Shown here: piece after piece, positions 13,620 through 24,556 of the stretch | Numbering within the stretch: the first letter of the stretch is position 1 | Layout: each line of letters opens with the position of its first letter | Source of the DNA: Lepidurus packardi | Taxonomy: Eukaryota > Arthropoda > Branchiopoda > Notostraca > Triopsidae | DNA: 64,000 nucleotides | Reading direction: 5' to 3' | Assembly: GCA_023053545.1 (NCBI GenBank) | Contig: JAKZAN010000004.1 | Span: 4,588,001-4,652,000 of the forward strand | Notes under the pieces: generated by a model | The model's database searches: none | Told to the model about the DNA's origin: nothing | What the model saw: only the letters and a program-made list of their open reading frames with translations | Program-made: the position numbers and the translations under genes

Positions 13620-13712
13620 TGTAGTAGCGTAGTGGCCGGTAACTTGTGTTTGGGTTCAGAAGTAGTGAATTGAAGGCGTCGGGAGACCCAAGTTCGAACC
13701 ATTTTGGGAATT
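13620..13712 (+). repeat. Possible tRNA-derived SINE head (A and B box)
   Basis: TAGCGTAGTGG at 13625-13635 matches the pol III A box, and AGTTCGAACC at 13691-13700 matches the B box, spaced about as in a tRNA. I could not fold a full cloverleaf, so this is more likely a decayed tRNA-derived element than a working tRNA. Confidence 0.35.
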
Positions 13713-15717
13713 TTATAGTACTTGTTTCAGCGTTTTTTAACCTTTTTAAGTGTGGAGAAAAGGGTTTTGGTTTTTCAAACCGAGTATTTGTACGGTGTCC
13801 AGTTAAGGGGGCCCTTTTCGGATATACTTTTAAGATTGACGGAGACGGGAAAGCTAAAACTTTAGGGTGGCATGAACTATATAGAGTCAACAGTCCCAAA
13901 GTCATGTATTGGACCGTATAGTTTTCTAGTTTATGGTAGGGAAATTGTTACATTCTTGGGGTCTTCTTCGTCTTCTCCGGTAGTTTAGACAAACAGGCGG
14001 AGTCAGGCATTAGCTTACATATACAAACTGTCACCCTGTGTGAACGTCGGCTTCTCTCTCTGTCTCTATGTGTGTAGCTGTATTTTAATACTCTGAGTTG
14101 CAAGTTTGAAAGGAGATGCTAGACTTCGGGAGATAGAAGAAGCAACCTTAACCTATTTTTTTCTTCTTCTGTTTTCAAGAGGCAAAAATTTTAATTTGGT
14201 TCATTTTTTTAATGTTTGAAGGTTGTCCCCCAAAGATTGTCGGACGCATGTAAGTTTTTTTTCCCAAAAAAGGGAAGACAAATGTGCTCGTTTTCAGCAA
14301 TGAGGAATTTGAAACGACGTTTTATGGCAGTGAGGAGGGGCCGCCACTGTCTCCTACGAGAACATGGGTACTGGCGCCTATGCAAGGTGCCACTTTTTTG
14401 TTGGGTTTTAAAATGTGAGGATTAGTCTTTTTTACTATTAATTTTTAATTTTTTTGATTTTGTATAGATTAACATCTTCGGATTTAAACCCAGTGAGTTT
14501 TACAATATTACAAACGGTCAGAAATTACAATTGCGTAAAAGCCCGAAATTGTTGCAATGAAACATTTCTATGTGTGTTGCAGTTTTAGGGGGTTGACGGA
14601 CTAAATGAGTTGAAGTGTGGGTCTGCTAATTGCAGGCGACAGAGCAGCAGACGTCGCCTGCCCTCTCGCTATTTGATCCGTTTGTCGACGTTAGAAATGC
14701 GGCGACTTGCGGAGAAATGCCTCCCTCCGTCCCTTTTTCGCCAACTTTTCCTCTTGTCTTCTTGAAAAATAATAAAAAAAAAGTAGAACTTCAAAGAGAA
14801 GAGAAAAAAAAAACAGGAAGACGTGTATACGACCACCAATTTAGACAAGAATGATTAGGTTACAAGGTTTACTATTACCAAAGTTCCCATATAACCGTAC
14901 ACGCATGTCTCTTCCCCGTATGTGAAGACAAGGGGGCAAAAAAAACGGGGGAAAGAGATTAGAAAGAACTTTTTTCGGGTTTTCAGTCTGTTACAAAATG
15001 GCTAAAACGTTTTCTGAGTACTTGGTCTGGCACTTTAATGTGTTCATGGGATAGTTGTTGGGTACTTTCTCGTTGGCATTTTCTGCCCTAAACAATGTGT
15101 ACTTCGAGGTGGGTTAGTGTATTCTTTTGTGCGTTAAAGTCCTAATTTCTTAATTTCTTGCTTCACTTTGTAGGTTTTTTCACCCCTTCTTGGAGGATTA
15201 AAAACGGCGGAAGCTTGCACGTAGGGTAGGTTGCCTCCATCACAATTATTCTGGTGTGGAAGCTTGTAATTACGGTTGTAGTTTCAACTTCCACGTCTGT
15301 TATTATCCTGTGGCGCATAGCTGCACATCTCGCCTATGTTGAAACAATGTCAATCATTTCCTTTGCGGTTAGAAACAGTGAAAGTTAAACGGATTAGTTC
15401 CATTGAATATAACTAATACTACTAATAAATCTGAAATCATTCATATAAATTACAGTAAAGTAAAAAAAACAGGTTTTGTTGCAAGTTTTTAGATCGAATT
15501 TTGAAAGCGTTGGTAAATGTATTTACAGGTTCTGTGCACTATTCACATCCAGGGGGAAAATGGTTACAAACAACACTTTGTTGATCTCAAAACAGTCTTA
15601 AAAACTTAACTGAGAGTTTGTAATTACATCTAGAGAAGGAAGGGAAGGGGTTTGTGATAAGATACGAATTACAACAAATTCGGATTGAACAATTTGGGTT
15701 GGGTCGTAATAACTGTG

Positions 15718-17364
15718 TCACTGTTTGAGTTCCAAGGCCCAAACGTGGTGCGGCCAACCTGTTCGTCCTTTGCTTCGCTTATTGTCGTTCGCCTGTTTCA
15801 GAATAGAATTGCGGAAATTTGGAAAATCACTCTCCGCAAAATTTAAGGGGGGAAATTATTTAGGGGAAATAGTTGGTAATAACTTACCATTGCTGCGTCG
15901 GCGGATGTGCTGCGTCGTGATGTGGGGGAAGACGTGTTGCCGGAGTCGTCCTATAATACAAGTCGAAAGTGGGAAAAAGAGTTGCCGTAATTAGTGACTT
16001 GCTAGTCTTAAGACAAATGATATCTCTATTTCCCCTTAGCTAAGGTTTGTTCAAACGAAAACGAAAAAGGAGATCAAAGTTTGGCGATAAGCTGTAATTT
16101 GTCACCCACCCAAGCGGGTGAAAAAAGGTTATTTTTGCCTGTGCAAATAACGCCGGCTCAAAAGCTTAATGACAATGGTTTCGGTGGGGGAAAACCTAGT
16201 AATTGATGCGAGAGATCCTCAGAAGAAGTTCGTGATGTGGGGGGGCTTTTGAAAAGAGAAGGAAAAACGATCCTTTGGCCCCCAACTTTTAGCTACTATA
16301 TAACCTCACTAGCCCCTCTTTTGTAAAACAAGAGCTAGAACAAATGGAAGGGAGTGTTAAGTACACAGGAAATGGATCCCAAGAACCTGAACTAGACATG
16401 TTCATCTACAAATACAAAACCTCCGAAACCGGGCAGCCAAAGGTGATTCGACAAACTGATTATCGCACCTGAGTCTTTTGTCGGCGCTTTTGGTTAGTAA
16501 AGGTGTATCTATACTCAAATGTATCTTTACTAGTAATCTTTGGTACAACCTGGTTGTCTGGCCATATTTCGAAGTATACCACTTTATAGCTTTTACAATA
16601 GATTAGCGTCGCGAAATCTAGTTATACATGTTGAAAAGAAACGTAAATTGAATTGCAAGTAATATAATAGCTTGATAAACTTATTGCAATGTGGCAAGTT
16701 GTTAAAGACAACGAAAGAGTGATTAATTTTAATTGATTTCTTTGCATATTTTTTTTACCTGGTGGTGTCGACTTTCCTTGCTCCTTTCGCTCTTGCTTCG
16801 TCCAATTTCTGCCCGAAAGGGAGTTTCGGCTTCACTGCCGGCTTCCAAAACGCCCATCAGGTAAGAAATATAGGACGTTGCTAAACGTAACGTTTTGATT
16901 TTGGACAATTTAGTATCGGAGGGGACGTTAGGGATGCAATCTCGCAAATCTGTGAAAGCATTGTTGATGGACATGGTTCGCCGCCGTTCTTTCTTGTTGG
17001 CCGTATTGCGGCGTTTTACGACACGCACTCGAGTGCCACCAGGAAAGGTCTCGTAGGTGACGGTGGCCGTGGTAGTCGCATTACTGGCGTACTCGTGGCC
17101 CTGGCAAGGGCCAATGCATTGGCACGGACTTCCGAAAGGGCTCGTGGTGGTGTAAGTGCCGCTCAACGGCGGGGAATTAGCAAAATCATGGCCAGTGGAA
17201 GACAATTCCGGGTTCTGATGCACATTAGGACTATTCCAGGCCCAGGAATTGTAGAAATTCTGCCCCGTTTCCACTGGCTGCATAGTCGAGGCTGGCGGAT
17301 TGTAGTAGTTCGAATACATATCCCCACCAGACATTGGATTGGCGTAACCGCTCACTAAACTCAT
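15718..17364 (-). CDS. HAND: HAND bHLH transcription factor
   Basis: Nuclear basic helix-loop-helix factor of the HAND family, which works in heart, visceral mesoderm and related tissues as an E-box-binding heterodimer with E proteins. Exons on the minus strand: 17364-16759, 15950-15888 and 15792-15718, all phase 0, 247 residues. The bHLH is at about 117-172: basic region [14 protein letters not shown], helix 1 with [16 protein letters not shown], then [20 protein letters not shown], nearly identical to vertebrate HAND. The last exon gives [17 protein letters not shown], the conserved HAND C-terminus, which settles the family. The N-terminal 110 residues are Ser/Thr/Tyr/Asn-rich with a Cys-rich [10 protein letters not shown]. 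The middle 63-bp exon is inferred from good splice sites and an open frame; the first and third exons also join in frame without it. A 7 kb gene-free upstream region suits a developmental regulator. Confidence 0.93.
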
Positions 17365-20300
17365 GGCACTTCTGTAGTGTAGAAGTTGGCTGTCAACGGA
17401 GACAAACTTTCAACTATGATAATTTTCAAGAGTGAAAATTTCCTAACAATGAAAGTCACGTTTTAAAGAGGGCACTTTTAAAGGTCGTTTTCTTCTATGT
17501 TTCCTTTCTAATCGGATTCAAAGAGGAAGGTTTTTCTTCGCCTAACACAGTTCGTTCGAAGTTTTCGGAGAGAATAACGCTCTTTCCTCTCTGCAGTCTT
17601 CCATTTAACACCCTCCTGCGCGCTGCAGCGTGAATAGCGGGAGTGTTGCCCATTGGCTGGAACGGAAGGAACACTAATAGTTCGGAACCTTTCGCCGCTT
17701 CTTCATTGGCGCTAGGGAAACTCCAATGCTAAAGCTGAGGGAGTTGGTTTAATGTGCACGCAAGGTATATACATGCACCGTGTGTCTGCGGCTTTAAGGG
17801 GAAAAACAGCATAACTTTCGGCCGCAGACATTCATTATGTCTCGGCATACAGTGTGGCCTCTTCCATCATTTCCCACTAATTTGAGACTTCGGAAAACCT
17901 TGCCAATACACATTCCCAGTACTTGGCCATGGAGACCTTTTTCAGCTCGTAACTCAACGTACTTGTGTTTTCTAATGTTTCAAGTTAGAATACAAATATT
18001 AGCGTGCTTTTAGTCATTTCTTTCATTCATTCGCATTATTTAACTTTAAACTTCCCAAGACGCTTGCCAAACTTGTGCTGATTCATACTTTTTAGTTGCT
18101 TCATAGTCCATAACTTTCGGTCTATATGTTCTCGGATGAAAGATTTAAATAACACAGTACAGGTTTCGGGTATATAAGTTAATTGGCAAACTTGTATTTA
18201 TGCTGGTTTTTCCGTTGCATTAGTTTAACTATAATAAGTCGTTGTCTAACTTTCAATTGAAGGAAATGGAAGTGAATTAGGTTTCAGAACGCTTAGTTAA
18301 GTCTAGATGGTTATAAGATGAATGTAACATTTGAAAGCTAAAGAACGAATTCGGAGAAATAGTGCTGGTTTCCTTGAAACCAGCAACATCAGTTTCGTTA
18401 GAATGTCATAATTTGAGTAAGAAATTGATCCAAAAGGACAAGCCAATGGATCATGTATGTTTTATTGCTGTTTGTGTTGGGACTTCACTTGCTGCGACCT
18501 TATGTATACACTTTGCACTGTATTTCTTGCTTTCTTGTTGTACTCCTTTTCCGCGTTTTCTCCCAATGACAAATTGCGGCGTCTGGTAATTCTCGCATTG
18601 GGGAAGGGTCAGAGTTCAGGTGAAGGCTCATCAACTCCCCAACACATTCAGAATAACACACAAACAACAGTAGAGGAAAGTTCACTCTTATTAAATAAGC
18701 AAAAGGCGTTTTCCACCTGAGAGTTTTAAACTCCCGAACTAAATTGATAAGGGGTCCTGTTTATTTCAGAATAAGCAGCTACTGGTAGAGCTATTTCGTG
18801 GTGTGGAGCTTCCCACGCTGTATATATGTATGGTACACTCTGAGAAAACTCATATCTGACTTTTGAAAGCCTATGTTCTTCGAAAAGTTGAAGTGTTATG
18901 GGTAATGGATCGCGAGTCAAGTGCATGGTCTAACATACGAGGCTTTTGGGATCCTGGAACAAGTTATATCCGTCCATTTTTTGTTGCGCCAAAGGAGAAG
19001 GAGCTTTCTCAAGACATTTTTTTAGGATCGGATAAGATAATTTGCTCTTAAATTTCCTTTCCTCTTTTATAGATATTGACTCATATCCTTCGAAGAAATA
19101 AAACCGTTCTCAGAATATAAGTGTGCAAAAGTTTGTCTCTGCATTCCCAACATATAAACCGAACACACGTACACACACACGGACCTTTACCGCCTTATTC
19201 TCTACCGTGCATTGCAACTGACAGCTGACGAAAAGCAGATGCCTCCGTTCTTCAACCTTTTTGGTTACTTTTTGCTTAATTTATATTTCGGGGAGTTTTT
19301 CGTTGTGCTGTGGAGCCCTATTTTTTTATTTACTCGCAGTAATAAAGACAACACAAGTGTGCCCTTTCGCTCTTATTTTTACTCTTGTTTAAAAAAGGTT
19401 TAATCAGATGATTACACTTTGCAACCACAACGAGGATACTTTTTGTTGCGCGTTTTTCTCAGACAGCTCAGGTTTTAAGGGAATGAAATGTTGGAATGCA
19501 GGGAGCTGAGGTAATAAATTATGACCCCTTTAATATGGCAAAGCAGGCTAATGAAGAACATAATACCGGAAGCTTGTTTGTCGGTTAGGGGAAGTTAATA
19601 TAAAAAATGGAAGAAAAAAATAAGTTTTATGTGTTGGGTCATATGAGAAGAATAGAATGTTGTTTGCAATGGAAACCTAAATGCTTGTATGTGACATTTT
19701 TTAAAAAGACAGAGTGAGGCTAAAAAAATGCATGTTATTTTCATGTATACTCTAATGTTGGAGCCTCTATTTGCGCAAAGTTTGTTGTTCTTAATCTCTC
19801 GACCGCGGTAAGTTGAGATATTTCTTTCATTACACAAGTTTGTTGGCGTCCAGAAGCTTCTTTTGCCCACCCACGTTGGGCAATTGAAACTTTCCCACTT
19901 GCGTAATAAACTTGTTTAGAGTTTGTTTATTAGCACAGTTATAATTCCATCGAATCTTCCGTTTTTTTCTTCTTGATCAACTGCGTCATGGAACTTTGAT
20001 ATTTTTGCTAACGAGGTTCAGGAATCTAACGTTTTAAAGCTCTTCAGTCGTGTCGCAGTTGTCATGTGGCGAAAGCCTAAAGAACCAAAGAGCTGATCCT
20101 TGATCGTTCCTCCTATTCCTTTGGGAGAGAAACTGAAGAAGGAAGATGAGGCCTGGGAAATTCCGTTTGCCCATTGCCCTTTTTGCCGCTGACTGATAAG
20201 GGCACTCGATGACAACTTCCATCAACTAACGTATTCGTTGCCCCGGTTGTAGAGGCGAAAACGAAGGATCTTGCGAACCGTTTCGCTTGTTGTTTACAAT

Positions 20301-21514
20301 TCGGTAAGTCTGAGGAAAAGCGCTGATGGTGGGGGTTTGGCAAAAATATTCCAATTTTCATTGTTGAGCGTGTTTTCCTAAAACTGGAGCGAGCACGAAG
20401 GTCGTGACAACTTACGTTCCTTTTTGTTTACATTAGGATGAACTACAGCCAAGAACCAAGTGTATATCTACTACGAACCTACAAACCTTCATTGTTGGCT
20501 AACGTTCCCGTAAACGTGGATGAAAACGTGAAAACAAGAACGGTGATAGAAAGAGGACGTGTGATGTTGCGATTCAGTGTTGTTTACATTTGGTAGACTA
20601 TTAAAAAGCTAAAGATGTTCTGATGATTCCATTCGTGGGGATATCTAGATTGTTGGTACACTGACTTGGAAAGAAGCTGAAACTAACACCTGAAACTGCC
20701 AAGTTTACAACGTAAACATTAACCAAAGTTGCGTTCGTAATGTCGTTTCTGGACTCGAGCTTTATTTGCATTAGGGAGGCAAATGATGTTAACACAAATA
20801 TATAGATCAGACCTTCTACAAAGACAGGGGATTGTCCTCTTATGTACCCCAACGCGTCTATAAAGCTTCCCAATGGGAAGCAGCTTCCTGGTGCGATGTT
20901 GGGGCCGGTAAAAGTACAAAAGTTTCGCTATGAGCCGCTGCTCGTAATGTTTATAAACAAAACTCGCCCCTTTTTTAAAAGTATCTTTTCCCCATGTCCC
21001 CTTGAGGAAAAGCAAGAAGACGATGAAGAATTCCTTTTATGATCCGACTTTTGCCTTGACCCGAACAAGTCTTCATTATAAAGGGGTCCCCCACCAAAAC
21101 TTTATAGAGAATCCGAACCTTTCGACACAAACTGATTGCTAAGAGTCCTAAACTGTTAGGGGGTGACCGGCGCCTCCTTTGGGTGACAAATGAGTGTCGG
21201 TCGAGGCGGCGCCAAGGCTCTTCTTACCAAAAACTATCGCTTTACTTTTTTCGAGTTTTTTTGCTCTACTTTCTTCCCCATCGTTTTAAAGCCCTATATC
21301 GAAGCAAATCCAATAGGCCTAAGTTGCTCAAGGAGGGGGATGGGTTTTAAAGGTTTGGGAGGCCTAACGGTTAAACATGTAAGAGCACTTTGCGTTTCAC
21401 TTAGTGGCAATTAGAACCGCGGTTGTATACTCAAACCCAATTGAGTCAAATTGTCTCGACAACTGGTGTGACTTTCATCTTACGTCTCCAAAAAATTTGT
21501 TCGAATTTTTTTTT

Positions 21515-21530
21515 GGGGGGGGGGGGGGGG
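21515..21530. repeat. Homopolymer G run (16 G)
   Basis: Sixteen consecutive guanines preceded by a run of T, in the gene-free region upstream of NAGA. Confidence 0.9.
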
Positions 21531-21835
21531 AGGCGAGGGTGTCATGTTTTTCAGGCCTCCCAAGTTTTCGCGCGTAAATGAAATTTTTGTGAGGCATTTT
21601 TTGTGCTAATCTTTTCATTGCTTGTATAAGGGTATTGTGGAAGGGTTTCTGGGTTTTGTCACGACGTCCACGTGCATGGATGACAGTCTCGGGGGGAAAG
21701 CTTGGGCTGCAAATGAGCACTAAAAGAGCAAACAACGGGGATGCTGGGGAAGATGCCAGGGGCGCGAGTTCATTTAGCAGATGCATTGATGATTATCTGC
21801 ACCCGCGATGTTTACGAGGCCGGCGTCTGGACGTT

Positions 21836-21843
21836 TATAAAAG
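21836..21843 (+). promoter_or_regulatory. Orphan TATA-box-like sequence
   Basis: TATAAAAG followed by GGGGCC is close to an ideal TATA box. No coding exon is recognised just downstream, and NAGA starts 2.7 kb away. It could serve a non-coding transcript or a distant 5' exon, or be chance. Confidence 0.3.
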
Positions 21844-24556
21844 GGGCCAGGGGGATGTATCAAGTGTATTGGCTCGGCCACGTGCAAGTCTTCCTTATGC
21901 CAACTCTTTGAGGAAGCACTTTAATACTTACTATTTTTAAAAAGTGGATGATTTAGTATTGTTCTCTTTCCTGGATTATAGTTTTATCGTTCGGAGGATT
22001 GAAATTGGAAACTCTTCCAACGAGACATGGCAGTAAAAGGTCGCGTGGATAGGAAATTTATGGTAATGCATGAGTTTTGTGGATTTTGGGGGGCCAAAAT
22101 GGAATAAACCTGTTTGGGTTAAAGGGGTCGAAGGGGAATCAAGTTCAAGTTCGACACCCTAAAACAGCGTTTACTTGCTAGGACGGACTTTATGGCTTAA
22201 AACGAGGAAAAAAAGGGAGATATTGGATGCCAAACGTCTTTTTACCCTTCATTGGAACGTCAAGATGGTCCCACTTGACCTTTGACTGCGCTGATTTGGA
22301 CGGGTTTTAAGGTTTTGCTGGTGTTTTTGGGGGATCTATATAGCAAAACTCTTGGTTAATGAAATACAGAAGGATATGCACACGAAAGGGAATTTTTGGA
22401 AAGTTGTGTGTGCTCCCAAAAAATGCGGAAGTGTCCAGGAAATAATTATCGGCATCGTGTGCGCTATCCGGTACCAAGATTCCGACATCATATGGACCTT
22501 AGAGAGACTTTGTGGAAAGTCCAAGTTATTGCTTCAATACGGTAATATTTTCAGTTTTATTTTCTTGTATTTTTATAGCTTTTATTATCCTGTTTTTTTA
22601 GTTTACATAATTATTAATTCTATAATTTCTTCTTACCAATTTATTAATATATCTTAGTGTATCTCGCTTCCCGGGAAAAGCATTGCAGCAAGTAGTAACC
22701 CGGGTTGCAACCCTTGGCGCATTATTGTATATTGTGCAAGTTTATGATACTTGTCCTCATATAAAGTGTTGTGCAAAATCATAGGTCTCTGTCCTTTAAT
22801 TTGTGTGTAAGTCCATAGTAGATGTATTTTTGTATGACCTTACAGGTTGTGTAAGTATAGGGTCATGTCAAGTTCACGGAAGTGATTCAGAATTGAGAGG
22901 TCAAGGCCTGACAAGTTGAGAGAAAAGTAAAGGTAAGGTTTGAGTCATGGAGCTCTTGGCTAAAAGTTTCGGAGGGCAAGAAAATAGAAGTCGTGGAGAA
23001 CCCGTCCTTCGGCAGCAGAATAATTCAGAATATTTTTAGCAAACATCCTGAAAAGCGTTCAAATTCAAAGCCAGCTACTGAAGTTTTTAACAAGGGGCTC
23101 TTGGTGCCGTCTTTTGGGGAGAAAAGCATTCTCAAACAAGGTACGTTAGGCGTAAACAAAGTGTTTCAATATTATAGTAGGTGGCGCGCGTAGTATTTAA
23201 AACGGGGAAAGTGTTTCTAGAGGGCTTGTGTCTTTTAAATGTCAAAAGTTGTGTAGGCGTGTGTGATTGTGTTGATGATGTTATCTGTTTAAAAGCAGTG
23301 CAAATTTGGCTTATATAACCAAGTAGTAGCTTGGTAAGTTTTACATAGCTTTTTTTTTATCAAATGTATACCTTATTCTAAAACATAGTTATCATTCAAA
23401 TGGGAAAGTTTGAGCCATTTCTTCTGTCTTAGCTTGTAAGGTTAAATGTTGATTGTCCTAGGGTAGCTGTTACAGGTTTCGTTGTTTACAGCAGCTGCAC
23501 ATTCCCTTTTTTCGACTATTCTCGTGAGCTAATTGCGTATAAAGATACTTACCTTATCAGAACCAGTTTAAAGAAAGCAAGATAACATGCAGCTGTCGAA
23601 AGAATAAAAATCTCACAGTCTCCTTTCAGGAAATAGTAAAACCAATTAACAGAGGTTTATTAACAGAGCAGCGCTAATTCCCAAAAGGACGTTCTTTCTC
23701 TTGAACGAATCTAGAATTAGTTTTAGGATGTAGATGTAGGCTAATTCTTGCTCTGCACGATTTTCGTTAATGCGTAGGCCAATTTGGTTCTCAAAAGTGC
23801 CTTGAGGTGAAGCCGGTTTCCGGGGTTTTTGTCAGCTCTATCTGAACATTTATGATCTCGCCAAGATCCGAGCGTCAGACAAGTTGCTTTAGTTACGGGA
23901 CTTTCGGCCACGCTTTTGCCCAACTCCCCTTTACACCTATAGGAGAAAGCGTACTTCCAAAGTGCAACTAGATGATCTAACGTGGTGGAAAGCTTCCGAA
24001 AAGAGAAAAACCTTACCTGGGACAAAAAAGGCGGAGCTTAACAAGAGGTTACTTTTGTGTATCTCGTTTCTTTCTTGTACCCAACAAGGCTTTTTTAAGA
24101 GGAAGTAGCGGAAATTCGGAGACAGTTTAGGAGAAGGAACCGAACCTACAAGACCAGAACTCGTCTTGTCTGTTTGCATCGTATCGTGTCCATCTTATTG
24201 TTTAGGAAGCTTACTTAAAGCTTATTTCGACTTCGATATTGTACCCGTATTCTTGTTTACAATTGCAGTGTATCTTTTTCTCTCAAGGGGACATTTAGAT
24301 AACCTAAAACTTCCCTAATCTTGTACTGTACACATCAGAAGCGTCCTCATCTATCAGTGCACGTGACTAAATTTAGAAGTTTTAAAAGTATCTCGTGTTG
24401 CTAAGGTAAAGATTCACAAACAGGATTCGTAGCTCTTGTTGACATTAAAAAATGTTACACTTTGGACCCCAAGTTGATATAAATTCTCTTGTTTGATGTT
24501 TCAGAGTGGCACACGTTGAGAGAAAATTCTGCCAGTGATTAAAAAGAACTGCCAAG

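Larger units (their letters stand above)
11513..15717. other. Gene-poor stretch between convergent LARP1 and HAND
   Basis: About 4.2 kb holding both 3' untranslated regions. A possible LARP1 poly(A) signal (AATAAA) lies near 12778. There is a run of 18 C at 12610-12627 and a tRNA-like element near 13620. Open frames here are short, lack family resemblance and have no consistent splice partners. I recognise no further gene. Confidence 0.5.
17365..24556. other. Large region without recognised genes upstream of HAND and NAGA
   Basis: About 7.2 kb between divergent HAND (-) and NAGA (+). It is unusually long for this compact window and probably holds HAND regulatory DNA. Notable items are a strong orphan TATA-like TATAAAAGGGG at 21836, a run of 16 G at 21515-21530 and two overlapping small hydrophobic open frames at 18446-18720. 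No spliced gene with family resemblance was found on either strand. Confidence 0.45.

Noticed and set aside
13543..13905. Minus-strand open frame of 120 codons and an overlapping plus frame
   Set aside because: No family resemblance, no splice partners, and it overlaps the tRNA-like element.
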